64,000 bases of DNA from Anisus vortex (GCA_949126835.1 OX421506.1:28099441-28163440), one strand, 5' to 3'; numbered from the stretch's first letter, positions 33,170 through 44,985 are shown. Numbers and translations: made by a program. Notes: generated by a model from the sequence alone, not told the origin.

Positions 33170-34290
33170 TAAACAATTCTAAATAACTTAAAAGCAAAAC
33201 AAGCTTCTATCCAGATAGAATACCAGCAAGTATGCCTTAAAGGCCTAAATAATGAACTATAACCAATCTTTAAAATACTTTTTCAGGCCTCTCTAAATCA
33301 GGGCAAAGTGCCAAAGAATGAAAAGTAGCAAATGTAAACATCCTTTTCATAAAAGGTAATAAATCTGATCTAAAGATTAAAACATCTAGACTCTAGACCT
33401 TTTTCCCTTACAAGCATTAAATGCAAATTACTATAACATAAAAATGTAAACTTGTACTGTAATCAACTATACCAAAATAATGCACTGTGCCCAAAAACTT
33501 CAATAAACATAGATCACATGAAACAAAATAAATAGGTTATAAGAAAAGGATTGGGTAGTAATAACAAAATTGAGGCTAGGCATAGTTTATAGTAAATTAA
33601 ATACAGAAAAAGATAGTGAACCCTTACAAAAATAACATCATTAAAACATTAATAAAGATGCGAGACTAGACTCGAACCACGGATGAGAGTAGGACGCAAT
33701 AATCTTCTTTGTAGAAAGAGCGTCTTTAACTAAGTTAAGATAAGATAAAAAAAAATGTCTAGATCAATTACAGAAACGGTAGTCAAACTGAAGTTTGTGT
33801 TCCACCTGGAAAATGTCAGTTTGCTTAGAGTATCAAAGAACAAAGAAATAAATAGCCTAAATACAAACTTGGTGGGAAAGACCTAACCCAAACTAACTAT
33901 ACAAAATCCTTAGGAGTTATAATAAATCATCATGGAATCCACATATTAATGCAGTAATTAAAATTAAAACAAAACATATGGCTTTATAAAAAGGAACTTT
34001 TACAAATATAATTTAAAAAAACATTACAGAGATCTTTACTAGAATATGCATCTTTTTTATGTGGGAGCCATCCATTAGAGAAGACATTAATACATAGAAA
34101 CAAATTCTGAAATGAGCTGCAAGGTTCATTACTAGTGAATATTTATAACTGAGGAGTGTAACCTCAATAGTTTAATTACTAAACTTAGAAAGACTAGATG
34201 ACATGAGGACAAAGAGTTATGTAGTAATGATGCATAACGCATTAAATTATAACCTTGAAATACAACACAATAACAATCTGCTAGGGTAGC
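33170..34290 (+). pseudogene. Jockey-like LINE remnants (two degenerate pieces)
   Basis: The first piece has reverse-transcriptase text around 33220-33370 (a GQSAKE-KVANVNILFIKGNKSD stretch in a broken frame), then jumps to the 3' tail at 33640-33750. That tail has GGACGCAATAATCTTCTTTG and ends GATAAGATAA. The second piece, 33756-34290, repeats the C-terminal RT region (NPHINAVIK, then IREDINT) with many stops. Same family as 47747-48642. Confidence 0.7.
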
Positions 34291-34855
34291 TTCTGTGATT
34301 TAAGTGCCCTGTCGCACATTTGTCCGCCAGAAGGCGCGTTCCTCGGCAAGGTTCTCAAACGATTTGTGGTCGATGCACGCCAGAAGCATATTTTTTTTTT
34401 CCATTTAAACCCCTGGCAAGTGCGACCTCTTTTCATTGTGCTACCTGCTATACAGCAGGGCTCTAGAGATACGTTCGGATCCCGTTCTGTGGACATGGCC
34501 TATCCACCGCAGGTGCCTCTCACTCAGAATTTTGTTTATGCTAGCTTGTTGCTTTTCCCATTTGTGATTCTATCTGACTATTTTATGTGGCGGAACTCAC
34601 ACAAGCATCTCAAGTAAGAACAATTGAGCTGCTTTGTTTGCTTAACGAGGTAGCGGTAGACCAGGTCTCTATCTTCCAAAGACGAGTGTACAGAGCACGC
34701 ATGCATGCTACACAGAGGTTGTTGTCCTATGAGTAGGGTCTTAGATATAATGTGTTGTTAGGTTAAGAATTGCAGTGGAGTTTGTTTTTCTTACAAAGTA
34801 CAACTTGAAAAATCTCATATGTGAACAGTTTTTTTTACATTTGTGCTTGCTAACG
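34291..34855. other. Unrecognised, possibly retroelement-derived
   Basis: GC richer than its surroundings. The minus frame 34281-34496 includes RLRTLPRNAPSGGQ, which hints at a LINE-associated sequence, but I cannot assign it. Confidence 0.35.
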
Positions 34856-34856
34856 G

Positions 34857-37800
34857 GGTATAGGGGGCTCTGGGTAGAGGTAGTACCTTTCGATGTCTGG
34901 CATGCTGCACCTTCGGGTGGACAGAATCACTGGTCCTCATCCATCCTCTAAATCTCTCACATGTGGCTCCAAGTGCCATACCCCGGTAAACTGCCTCAGC
35001 TGGCAGACTAAACCATGTGAGGGGGTGGTGTTAACACGGCACCACTGGGCGTAGAACCTCCTCGATGCAGGTTACCGGCCAGGGCGCAAGAGTTCAAAGA
35101 CGAACTTAAACGACCACGTGTTCACGACCAAGGCGGACCACCTAGTTGGAGGTACCCGGCTGTGGCCAGGCATGGAGAGGGATGGGCGCCGCCATGCTAA
35201 ATCTGCCCTTGATACGCCACATGATTATGAACACAGATCCACAATACATACCGGCTCGGCCGTCGCCCGGGTTACCAAGGGCCGCGCCTACCGTCTCTGA
35301 CTGGGGCGGAGGTGGAAAGTATGCTACTGGTCAAACAACAAACAGAATCAATGCCAGAAAAAACATTACCATAGGTACTTGGAACGTAAGATCACTGAGA
35401 CAAACTGGTAAACTGAAGGAACTCACACACGAAATGAATAACTACAAATGGGACATCTTGGGTCTATGCGAAATGAGATGGAAAAACTTTGGAGAAACAT
35501 CAACCGATGAGGGTCACATGATATATTTTAGCGGACGGGAGGACACACATGAACAAGGAGTGGGATTTCTTGTCCACAAAAATAATATTCACAGCATAAT
35601 GAGCTGCCGACCAGTCTCAAGCCGGCTTATCACTATCCGTCTGAAAGCAACCCCATTCAACATAACCATCATACAGACTTATGTGCCAACATCAGACTAT
35701 GATGACGAAGAACTGGAGGATTTCTACACTCAACTCCAGGTGATCATAGACCAAACTCCCAAGAAAGACGTTCTCGTTGTTCAGGGTGACTGGAATGCCA
35801 AAGTAGGAAAAGATGCCTATGCAAACTGGAAAGGCACATGTGGACAACACTGCAATGTGGAATCAAATGAGCGAGGACTAAGGCTTCTGGAGTTTGCCAG
35901 CTTTAACGACCTTATGCTGGCCAACACACTCGGCCCTCACAAGTCCTCAAGAATAACCACATGGCACAGCCCAAACGGGAAACACCACAACCAAATCGAC
36001 TACATCATGATAAAAACACGCTTCCGGTCAAGTATAAATGTTGCTAAGACTCGCAGCTTCCCTGGAGCTGACATTGGAAGCGATCATGACCTAGTTATGA
36101 TGACCTTTAGGCTACACCTGAAAAGAATACAGAAAAAAGGGTACACCAGGATCAAATTTGACCTCGAAAAGCTGAAGGATCCTAAAGTAGCCGAAGCCTT
36201 CCAGGCAAAGATAGGAGGGAAATTTGCAGTCCTCAATATCTTAAATTCTGATTTTACGGACATGGACACATTGATCGACAATTTCAACACAGTGGTGACC
36301 GACACAGCTCAAGAGATTCTTGGCAAACATAGACCGGCCAGGAAACCATGGATAACACCAGACATCCTGGAGCTGTGTGACGAGCGTCGCCGACTAAAGA
36401 AAACAAAGACAAAAGACCAGAAAGAAGCCAATAAATACAGAACAATAAACCAGACAATTAGGAAAGGTATGAAAAGGGCAAAGAAAAACTGGATCGAAGA
36501 ACAGTGCAACGACATTGAAAACTGTTTAAGGAAGAATAATAGCAAAAAAGCATACAAATTAGTAAAAGAACTAACCACCACTAAGCACGGGCGCACCACC
36601 ACCATACAGGACAAGGATGGTAGAAACCTGACTGAGGAACCAGATATCTTAAAAAGATGGACTGAGTACTGCTCGGAACTATATAATGACAATATCACTA
36701 TAGATCCAGATATACTAAACGTTCCTCCAGCCACAGACAATGACAATTACCCTATCCTCCGCACAGAAGTGGAAGCAGCAGTCCAAGCACTTCAAAAAGG
36801 AAAAGCCGCAGGAGTGGATAACATCCCTGCTGAATTGGTGAAAGCAGGAGGGGAAGCCATGGTAAATGTCTTATTGAACATTTGCAATAAAATATGGATA
36901 ACTGGAGACTGGCCTAAACCATGGACCCAGTCGCTCATCATCACCCTCCCCAAGAAAGGCAACCTTCAACAATGCCAGAACTACCGCACCATCAGCCTAA
37001 TAAGCCACCCAAGCAAGGTCATGCTCAAAATAATTCTAAGCAGACTCAGACCTTATGCTGAAAGAATCATTGCGGAAGAACAGGCAGGCTTCAGGCAGGG
37101 ACGTAGTACCACAGAGCAGATCTTTAACCTGCGAATACTCTGTGAGAGGCACGCGCAACACCAACAACACTTGTACCATATATTTGTTGATTTTAAAAAA
37201 GCATTCGACAGGGTCTGGCACGCAGCCCTATGGGCAACCATGAAACATTACAATATTAATGACAACCTGACAATGCTGATACGTAGCCTATATGACAGGG
37301 CCACCAGCGCAGTCTTCTTCAGCAACAACATTGGAGAATGGTTCAGGACGACCGTTGGAGTACGACAAGGATGCTTGCTTTCGCCAACACTGTTCAACAT
37401 CTTCCTGGAGAGAATCATGTCAGATGCACTAGAGGATCATGAAGGGACAATCAGCATAAATGGCAGAAGGATCACCAACCTTCGATTCGCAGATGATATA
37501 GATGGACTCGCCGGGAGTGAGGAAGAATTAGCCAATCTAGTGGAGCGACTAGACAAAACTTCCACATCCTATGGCATGCAAATCAGTGCCGAAAAGACTA
37601 AATTAATGACTAGTAACACCAGCGGCATAACCACGAAGATCGAGATTGGTGGGCAGAGTTTGGAAACAGTTAGCAGCTTTAAGTACCTAGGAGCTATTGT
37701 ATCCGTAGAGGGCTCCAAACCAGAAATAATGTCCAGGATTGCCCAGACAACAGCATCACTAAAGAGGCTCAAGACAATATGGAAAGACAAGAACCTAGCC

Positions 37801-38400
37801 CTCAGCACCAAAATCAGGTTGATGCGCTCACTGGTCCTCTCCATTTTCTTGTATGCTTGCGAGTCATGGACACTGACAGCGGAGCTGGAGAATAGGATAA
37901 ACGCCATGGAGATGAGATGCTTCAGGACCCTGCTCGGTATCTGTTACAGGGACCATATCACCAACGAACAGATAAGAAAAAGAATACAACAGGAAATTGG
38001 AGAGTATGAAGACCTGCTGGCCACAGCCAAGAAAAGAAAACTGGAATGGTATGGCCACGTCACCAGAACCAACGGGCTTGCAAAGACCATCCTGCAGGGT
38101 ACCACCAGAGGAGGCAGAAAGAGAGGAAGACCAAAGAAACGTTGGGAAGACAATATCAAGGAATGGACAGGTACAAAACTGTGCGAGGCAATGAGAACGG
38201 CTGAGAGACGGGAGGAGTGGAGGAGGCTGGTTTACATGTCATCTGTGGCGCCCCAACGGTCTAACAGACTACGGGATATGTAGGATGTAGGATAGGCTTG
38301 CTAACGAAGCTCTTCTGCAAAAAGTTGGCTCATCAGAGAAATGTGTTGTATAATTAAGAAAGATGATAATGTATTAGCTGTAGAATTGACTGTTTAATTT
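34857..38400 (+). mobile_element. RTE-like LINE, near full length
   Basis: The 5' leader from about 34857 is GC-rich and unlike the flanks. It is followed by a single ORF and a short 3' UTR ending near an AT-rich tract at about 38400-38450. One ORF with endonuclease and RT and no separate ORF1 fits the RTE group. Target duplications were not identified, so the outer boundaries are approximate. Confidence 0.8.
35146..38283 (+). CDS. RTE-like endonuclease/reverse transcriptase
   Basis: 1045 codons, uninterrupted. After about 70 basic and Gly-rich residues, an AP-like endonuclease runs from NITIGTWNVRSL (residue about 73) through LGLCEMRW and VQGDWNAKVG to GSDHDLVMM (about 310). A K/R-rich linker follows. 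Reverse transcriptase begins near LPKKGNLQQCQNYRTISL (about 602). It contains EEQAGFRQGRSTTEQ, FVDFKKAFDRVWH (about 678), GVRQGCLLSPTLFN and the catalytic RFADDIDGL (about 780). The C-terminus has WYGHVTRTNG (about 968) and a basic GRKRGRPKKRW tail, with no zinc knuckle. The product would nick target DNA and prime reverse transcription there. The intact frame suggests a young copy. The closest match in wording is the widespread mollusc RTE-like family. The ATG at 35146 is the first in frame. Confidence 0.93.
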   Translation: MEVPGCGQAWRGMGAAMLNLPLIRHMIMNTDPQYIPARPSPGLPRAAPTVSDWGGGGKYATGQTTNRINARKNITIGTWNVRSLRQTGKLKELTHEMNNYKWDILGLCEMRWKNFGETSTDEGHMIYFSGREDTHEQGVGFLVHKNNIHSIMSCRPVSSRLITIRLKATPFNITIIQTYVPTSDYDDEELEDFYTQLQVIIDQTPKKDVLVVQGDWNAKVGKDAYANWKGTCGQHCNVESNERGLRLLEFASFNDLMLANTLGPHKSSRITTWHSPNGKHHNQIDYIMIKTRFRSSINVAKTRSFPGADIGSDHDLVMMTFRLHLKRIQKKGYTRIKFDLEKLKDPKVAEAFQAKIGGKFAVLNILNSDFTDMDTLIDNFNTVVTDTAQEILGKHRPARKPWITPDILELCDERRRLKKTKTKDQKEANKYRTINQTIRKGMKRAKKNWIEEQCNDIENCLRKNNSKKAYKLVKELTTTKHGRTTTIQDKDGRNLTEEPDILKRWTEYCSELYNDNITIDPDILNVPPATDNDNYPILRTEVEAAVQALQKGKAAGVDNIPAELVKAGGEAMVNVLLNICNKIWITGDWPKPWTQSLIITLPKKGNLQQCQNYRTISLISHPSKVMLKIILSRLRPYAERIIAEEQAGFRQGRSTTEQIFNLRILCERHAQHQQHLYHIFVDFKKAFDRVWHAALWATMKHYNINDNLTMLIRSLYDRATSAVFFSNNIGEWFRTTVGVRQGCLLSPTLFNIFLERIMSDALEDHEGTISINGRRITNLRFADDIDGLAGSEEELANLVERLDKTSTSYGMQISAEKTKLMTSNTSGITTKIEIGGQSLETVSSFKYLGAIVSVEGSKPEIMSRIAQTTASLKRLKTIWKDKNLALSTKIRLMRSLVLSIFLYACESWTLTAELENRINAMEMRCFRTLLGICYRDHITNEQIRKRIQQEIGEYEDLLATAKKRKLEWYGHVTRTNGLAKTILQGTTRGGRKRGRPKKRWEDNIKEWTGTKLCEAMRTAERREEWRRLVYMSSVAPQRSNRLRDM

Positions 38401-38689
38401 TTAAATAGTATAGTTTTGTTTCATTTAAAAAAAAAAAATTATATATTTTTTTACAAGACATTTTCCTTGTTAATTTACTAATAGATCATTATTGGCAACC
38501 ACTGTAGTAAAATTGTACTGATTGCTGGTTAAATCCGCATTCAATTGAACAAAAATAAAATTATATAAAAAAACACACTCAATGTGTCCAATGTGGTACC
38601 CATGTGTCCTCCTATGTCCTTCTTTTTGTCTCCCTGCGTCCTCCTTTTGTACCTATGTATTCTTCTTCTATTAGCCAGTCTGTAGAGCT
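38401..38689. other. AT-rich spacer
   Basis: No gene. TCC/CTT-rich low-complexity sequence at 38580-38660. Confidence 0.5.
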
Positions 38690-38708
38690 GTTTGCTCTCT
38701 TGCAGGTA

Positions 38709-41247
38709 ATGACAGAGGTGTCACAGAGTGCGATCCAATATTCAGTTACCCCCTCACTATTCAGGAACTAGATAGGGCAGTCCGTAAGTGCCAACTAAAG
38801 AAAGCACCAGGCCAGGATCAGATAGCGAACGACATGATACGGAACCTGGGCAGATTAGGTAAGGCCAGACTCCTGGACCTAATAAATCGAACAAGGTCAA
38901 CCGGCGAGGTACCAAAGGCTTGGCGGCAAGCGGTGATAGTCCCAATCTTGAAAAAAGGCAAGATAGCCACCGAGGCAGAGAGTTACCACCCGATTTCCCT
39001 GAACTCGTGCGTCGGGAAGCTGGCCGATCGGCAACCGGCTAACTTGGTATCTTGAGAAAGAAGGCCTCATAGCCCAAGAACAGGCAGGTTTTAGGGCGGG
39101 CATGAGCGCGATAGACCAAACAAACCTCTTCGTACAAGAGATGGCCGATGGATTCCAAAGGGCTGAGTCCACCATAGCAGTTTTCCTAGACCTCAAGCAG
39201 GCTTACGACCGAGTCTGGAGGCAGGGCCTTATGCAGAAATTGAAGAGAATGGGCATTGAGGGCAATATGCATCGCTGGATCAAATCATTCCTATCAGAGA
39301 GAACGATCCAAACACGAAACGGGACAAGCCTATCCAGGGAAACAACCCTGGAGAACGGCTTACCACAAGGCTCTGCTCTGTCCTGCATCCTCTTTCTAGT
39401 GTACATAAACGAACTGCCAGAAAAACTTGGCTGTAAGAAGCTGCTATTTGCGGACGATCTTGTCCTTTGGAAATCTGGAAAGAAATCTGCAAGCATGCAA
39501 TTAGACTTGCAGAAAGACCTCCAAACCATCTCCGAGTACGCCAAGCAATAGCGACTCGAAATTAATTGTTCAAAAACGGTCTAAAAGCTGCTCAGCCTGG
39601 GTATCGACATTATCAAGGAGCCTATAGAGTTAAAAATCGGCGGTGAAACCCTCAAAGAGGACAAATCACCCAGGTACCTAGGAGTAGTGCTCGACAGGAA
39701 GCTTAGACTATTCGACCATATCCAGGAGCTGGCACGAAAAGCTTCAAACAAGTTAAACCTAGTCAAACGACTGGCCAGCACAAAGTGGGGAGCCAACGCC
39801 AAAGTATTAAAAACCCTTTATACAGTGGCCGTAAGATCACAATAAGATTACAGCCTGCCTCTACAGGTTTACGCGTCAAAATCGGCCCTAGAAACTTGGG
39901 ATCGCATTCAGAACCAAGCACTACGCTTTATCTGTGGCACCTTTCGAACGTCCCCAGTGGCAGCTGCTGAGGTGATGGCTAAAATACCACCCCTTCAGCT
40001 TAGGAGAGAACCCCTTCAGCTTAGGAGAGAACGCGCTGTCATAACGACCTATGAGCGCTATAAAAGACTCGAGAAAAGCTTCCCAACCAGAGTCGTAGTA
40101 GACACCTGGAAGGGTAGGAAGAGAATAAAGATGCAGTCCTTTATGCTCCACGCAATAAGGCTGTCATCCGAAATCGACCTACCCGATAAAAGGCTGCCTA
40201 TGCAAAGGTTTCTCTCCGGGGAACACGCCAACACTCCCCCCAAAAAGGGACGAAGCTGAAGGACACCTCAGTTAGCAAAACGTCCGACCCAAAACTACTC
40301 AGAAAAGTAGCCATGGACACGCTAAATGCCCTACCGCCCGGGGCTGTCCATGTCTACACCGACGGGTCGGGTAACGCAGACACCGGTACCGCTGGCTTTG
40401 GTGTTTACATAGAGTAACCCGGCAACCCGAATAGAGACGAACTATGGGGGCCTTGCGCGGGCTCTGCAAATACGGCGCAGAGATCGAGGCCATCAGTCGG
40501 GCTTTGGAGTGGATCCGCCTTCGCCACGTCGAAGGCGCCCTCGGCTCTACGACCGTCATTATCCTGACTGATGCGTTGTCGGTGCTCCAGGTTACTGAGA
40601 ATCTGAACAACTGGCCCCCTCAGATAGAAAAAATTCTACTGGCTTCATACGAGCTAAGCCAGCGCTTTGGAGACCGCGTGCAACTGCAGTAGGTCCCAGG
40701 GCATACAGGCCTACCTGGCAACGAGAGAGCAGACCACCTTGCCAAAAAAGGTGGGCTGAGCACACCCACCTCCGAGGAGCCTGGCAGCACGCCACGCTCC
40801 TTTGAGAAGGCCCGTATATTGATCCGGAGGTGGGAGACAGAAAAGTGGAACGAGAGCTGGGACAGCTCTGACAAGGGCCGAGAATTCTGGCGGCATTTGC
40901 CCCGCTTTAACCTCGCCGAGCCATGGTGGTGCCTAAATAGGTCGGAACAAAGTATCATATCTCAATTCAGCACTGGCCACTGCCCCACTGGGGCATACTT
41001 CGCCAGGTTCCGGCCTAATTACGACTCGCGGTGTCGCCACTGTGGGGAGGAGGAGGAGACAGTGGAGCATATTCTGCGGGAGTGCCCCCGTCTCGTCGAT
41101 CGAGGAGATGGGACGGGTGACCCACTATCCACTGATCTCTACGGAGATAGAGCCGTGCTCAAACGCATGACTGAGTTCTTGTTCAGAGCTACAAGGGAAT
41201 AATACTCCCAGCTCTCGCTTCCAATAGGAGTTCTAGTTAGTTAGTTA
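38709..41247 (+). mobile_element. I-like LINE, 5'-truncated, with perfect 19-bp target duplication
   Basis: Flanked by identical 19-bp copies of GTTTGCTCTCTTGCAGGTA (38690-38708 and 41248-41266). The 3' end is a short TTAG tandem repeat. It begins inside the reverse-transcriptase domain, so it was truncated at insertion. A domain order of RT, RNase H and a terminal zinc finger is that of the I-type LINEs, a group that includes the nimbus element described in Biomphalaria. Confidence 0.9.
38740..41202 (+). pseudogene. I-like LINE ORF2: RT, RNase H and zinc finger, broken
   Basis: RT runs from ELDRAVRKCQLKKAPGQDQI (about 38770) through EQAGFRAGMSAIDQTN (39080) and FLDLKQAYDRVWRQGL (39190) to LLFADDLVLW (39440). 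RNase H begins VHVYTDGSG (40350) and continues with GAEIEAISRALEWIR (40470) and VPGHTGLPGNERADHLA (40690). The terminal zinc finger is CRHCGEEEETVEHILREC (about 41030). Breaks are a frameshift near 39030, stops at 39549, near 39580, 39842 and 40418, a shift near 40258 and a stop at about 40690. A 24-bp direct duplication (CCCCTTCAGCTTAGGAGAGA, at about 39990 and 40010) adds residues. Long open pieces remain between the lesions. Confidence 0.9.
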
Positions 41248-41345
41248 GTTTGCTCTCTTGCAGGTACCTACTTATCTGGCAATCCTACCTATGAGTGAGT
41301 TAAGCGTTGTTACGCACACTCTTTGGTTGAGACTATATATAATTA

Positions 41346-42074
41346 TGTGACATATTGGTGGTTCCCAATACTGGAACACACATTACTTATTTACTCTCTC
41401 TCCCCAACGCAAGTTTTGTAGGCGGGTCTAAGTTGTCCATTTCCTTTTATGTTTTTCATTTTGACTTTTTAGTAACGAGTGTAAAAGAATCTTAGAAATC
41501 CACTTTTGTTACATCTGCAAATTCTGGAATGGTTTATTATTACATGCATGGGAGATCATGTTAAAATTATCGTTTTTATTATGGGCTAAAGTAAATGGTA
41601 CCAATATTTTCTACGTCTATATTAATGGATCTCCCCCAATGGTATTTAAGTCGTTTCCCGCACAGTTTGCGACAGAGCGTAGAACGAATTTCATTTGAGC
41701 CTGTGATGACGCTTATGTTGGCACTATTTTATTATTACTGTATATAATCTTCATATTGTAAATACTTGCACATATCGGAGTTGTCACCTGAATTAAAATA
41801 TCTTCTTGATTGAATCATTTACACTGAAGCTTCCTTGTCAAGTTACTATTCTACTTTATTGTTTACAATACCATAATATATATTTTTTTTACAACTACCA
41901 GGTCAAGGAAAGGAACTGTTAGAACGCAAATCCTGAGTTTGTTCCCAGGAAAATAAGGAGAGTTCCTGTAATGCTGAAATATAAATAATAATAACCAAAG
42001 TCTACCCTAGGACGAACGAGAATTATCAACAACATCTACACGGCTCTGACCACAAGGGGATTGTGGTCGTAACA
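41346..42074 (+). mobile_element. Solo LTR related to the Ty3-type element, opposite orientation
   Basis: 729 bp from TGTGACATATTGGTGG to GTGGTCGTAACA, flanked by the 4-bp duplication ATTA (41342-41345 and 42075-42078). It aligns in reverse with the LTRs at 19087 and 26296: CACTGAAGCTTCCTTGTCAA, CTAGGACGAACGAGAATTAT and CACAAGGGGATTGTGG. Internal sequence was removed by LTR recombination. Confidence 0.9.
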
Positions 42075-42119
42075 ATTATAACGCTAATAGTATAATAAGT
42101 CAGCTTCAGTTTTCAATAT

Positions 42120-42330
42120 AATAAAAACATAGAACAAAAATGCTATATCACATTAGTTAGACTTAGATTCTATACTAGACTATGCATCTAACAAGAGTAA
42201 TACCAATAGTTAAATCACTAAACCTAGAAAGAAACACTCGACAACAGAAGGGCAAAGAGTAAAGTAGTAATAATAAATAAGGCATTAAATTCTAATTTAG
42301 AAATACAATACAAAAATAATATGTTTATTA
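42120..42330 (+). pseudogene. Jockey-like LINE fragment
   Basis: Short copy of the region also at 48130-48360 (AGAAGGGCAAAGAGTAAAGT, GGCATTAAATTCTAATTTAG). Degenerate. Confidence 0.65.
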
Positions 42331-42567
42331 ATTTACCTTCAAACACTATGTGTTATATTTCAAATTACACACAGCTAACGTTTAATTCAATGATGAACTA
42401 AAAAGATGTATAGAATTTAAAGAAAAATAAACAAGGCCAACAGTTGATGGTATACTGTTAGGTGACCTTGCATAGACAGAAGTTTAGTTTTAAGAACTTC
42501 CGGTAATGAAACTACTGCACTAAAATTAAGCGTTGTTGAATGCATTAGGAAAAAGTGTGTGAGGCTA
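42331..42567. other. AT-rich spacer
   Basis: Nothing recognised. Confidence 0.4.
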
Positions 42568-42575
42568 GGTTTCTT

Positions 42576-42872
42576 TATAGACTATAATAAGATGGACCGC
42601 TTGCTCTATTCTTAGAGCTTAAATTAACTTTGTTTTCGTGCGCAACCAATAAGGCTGTTTTACATTACTTCTACGCTCCTCGTTGTTTCTTAAATGTTTC
42701 CGCTTTATTCAACTTTCGATTTTAATTTTGATTTTTCATTGAGAAAATCGAAGCGATTCAATAAAACGGAAGTGCAAAGGAAACAACGAATCGGCAATTC
42801 CGAAAATCAGTGTTTCGATTCATCATATAGCAGAAATACTAAAGCAAGCGGTCCATGTATAATATAGTCTAT
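42576..42872. mobile_element. Palindromic MITE with 8-bp target duplication
   Basis: 297 bp. Ends are TATAGACTATAATAAGATGG and, inverted, CCATGTATAATATAGTCTAT, next to GACCGCTTGCT and its complement. It is flanked by GGTTTCTT on both sides (42568-42575 and 42873-42880). The interior is also self-complementary (CGTTGTTTCTTAAATG against CAAAGGAAACAACG), so most of the element can fold back. An 8-bp duplication suits hAT-like or related DNA transposons. Confidence 0.8.
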
Positions 42873-42880
42873 GGTTTCTT

Positions 42881-43364
42881 ATAATATCACAATAATAATG
42901 ATAATTTAATTTTGTATACTATGATTCACTATAATTATTACATTTGTTTTTTAAACTGCGAAAAGAAAAATATTCATTTACAACGATAGAATATATAGAT
43001 CTAGTCTAAAGTATTGATAAAGTAATTAAAAAAATCTAACAAAACATTAGGCTTCATCTCGTACCAAGCGCGTCCCTAGGTGGCGGATAGGGGAATGACC
43101 TTTAGATATAAAAGTTAGCATTGAATACTGAATAAGGGGCGCGAACCAACTGGTTTACTGTCTTGGAGGGTGAGGTGGGGTATCTGCCTGTTTGATTGTC
43201 TGACTGCCTGTCTGTCTTTCAGTCTACCTGTTTGCTTGTCGGACTGTAAAATTTAAGTGCGCGTGCTTGTCTGTCTGTTTCCCACCCACACATGCTTATA
43301 GTCTGGTGGTATAAACTGCTGTCTAACAATAAAAAGTCATCAATAAAAGAAGCCATTTTGTCGG
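42881..43364. other. Spacer with CTGT-rich low complexity
   Basis: 43170-43290 is rich in CTGTCTGT/CTGCCTGT motifs. No gene. Confidence 0.5.
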
Positions 43365-43372
43365 TTGCTATT

Positions 43373-44546
43373 GGGGATGTTAAAACCGGATTTTTTCCAA
43401 AACCGGTTTTCGGTTTTATAAAACCGGATTTTGGTTCCCCCCACCCCCGCGCAATGTCATAAGTCACAGGCCGGAAAAGCCAAATGTGCGTAGTTTTGTA
43501 GGTAGGTTATATTTGATAAATAGTTTACACTCAATTAGTGTTTGCAGGGCATTCAAGGGGTTGATTTGTGTGAATACAATATGATTTTGTACTCTTAACC
43601 CTAAAATTAATCTGGACTAATTGATTAAAACCGATAATAGTTAATAGTTTTCAATTTTTCAATGGTGATAATCAAATTACCGATTATCGTTGACCATAAG
43701 GACAGAAGGGCAAAGAGTAAAGTAGTAATAATACATAAGGCATTAAACTCTAATTTAGAAATACAACCCAATAACAATCTGTTGCAAAGCTCAGATAAAC
43801 ATAAAGACAAAAACACCTTCCTTGTCCCTTATGCGAGAACAAATGCATATAAGTACTCTTTCTTCCCGAGTGGCATTCGGGCATGGAATGGGTTGCCTGA
43901 ACAAACCAGGAAAACCAATAACCTAACATCATTTAAAACATGAATAAAAATGCAAGACTAGACTCGGACCACGGATGAGCGTAGGACGCAATAATCTTCT
44001 TTATAGAAGGAGCGTCTGTAATGTATAAGATAAGATAAGATAATATTAAGAAGCATTTGATTAGGCATATATGGTAACTTGTAAAATAGTGTATTGAAAG
44101 GTTTCGCGTAGCACAAATCAAAAGAATGTGTATTTAATAGTGCCGTTAATAATAAAGCACAGACGTAGTGTCTAGCCGAATTGTTCAGGGTCACAGGGAT
44201 GGGCTAGTTTGCGTCTCTGCATTGCGTACATCATGTATTGTAACTGTAACTTATCAATTGTTTTTTTGTTGTTTTTATTGCAAGCCGTAGATCTATTTGG
44301 TATTTGGAAACACAAGAAACACGATATCTAAGACTAAATCGTGTTAGCAAGGCATTTCAGAAATTGTTTTGTGAGAATCCAACATTATTTATTAAAATAT
44401 TTCCATAAGAGCAAAAAAGAAAGAGCCTTCTAATTGAAATAATGATTACCTTCCAACTCAAAACCAACAAACCGAAAACGGTTTTGAAAAACAAAACCGG
44501 TTTTCAGTTTCAAAACCGGAATCCGGTTTTCGCTTAACATCCCTAG
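43373..44546. mobile_element. hAT-like non-autonomous element with AAAACCGG subterminal palindromes
   Basis: Left end GGGGATGTTAAAACCGG, right end inverted (CGCTTAACATCCCTAG). It is flanked by the 8-bp duplication TTGCTATT (43365-43372 and 44547-44554). Both subterminal regions contain several copies of AAAACCGG/CCGGTTTT, the kind of repeated motif used as transposase binding sites. A Jockey-like LINE fragment is nested inside (43683-44042). A second copy of the right end is at about 46030-46070. Confidence 0.75.
43683..44042 (+). pseudogene. Jockey-like LINE 3' fragment, nested
   Basis: Nearly identical to 48302-48642. It encodes the end of ORF2 (DRRAKSKVVIIHKALNSNLE, then FPSGIRAWNGLPEQTRK) and ends with the ATAAGATAAGATAA tail. 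5'-truncated insertion inside the hAT-like element. Confidence 0.85.
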
Positions 44547-44714
44547 TTGCTATTGCAAGGATAGACTGGATTGCATGTGAAGTGTTTGTTGTCTCGTCTG
44601 GCTTTTTCCCGCTTTTGCTATAAACACCAACCGCGCGAGTGATTAGGCGCGGTTTTCTAACGCGAGTAACCAGCTCGCGGCAACCCGCCTACCCGCCGCC
44701 TCTATAAACGTACC

Positions 44715-44985
44715 CTTAGGGTGTTACTCTTGTTAATTGGGAATATTGGGAATATTGGGAATATGGTTATGAACCTTGCAGCTCTTTTTTTTATTTGTTC
44801 TAATTTGTTAATGTTTTCTTTAGTTGATGGGTCCCATACAGGTGCCGCATATTCTAGTATAGGTCTAACTAATGTGAGATAGCAGTTTAGTTTTATATTC
44901 TTATTACATTTGTAATAAATTTGTAATGAATCCTAATGTTTTGTTTGAATTGTTAATAACTTCATCAATATATGAAGTAATTTAT
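44715..44985 (-). pseudogene. Jockey-like LINE fragment
   Basis: Minus-strand copy of the RT end: the plus-strand text CTTTAGTTGATGGGTCCCAT reads back as DPSTKE, and the LVRPILEYA region is at 44845-44875. It contains a tandem triplication of GGGAATATT near 44739-44763. Confidence 0.75.

Noticed and set aside
36084..38159. Minus-strand ORFs across the RTE-like LINE
   Set aside because: Antisense shadows of the 1045-codon ORF.
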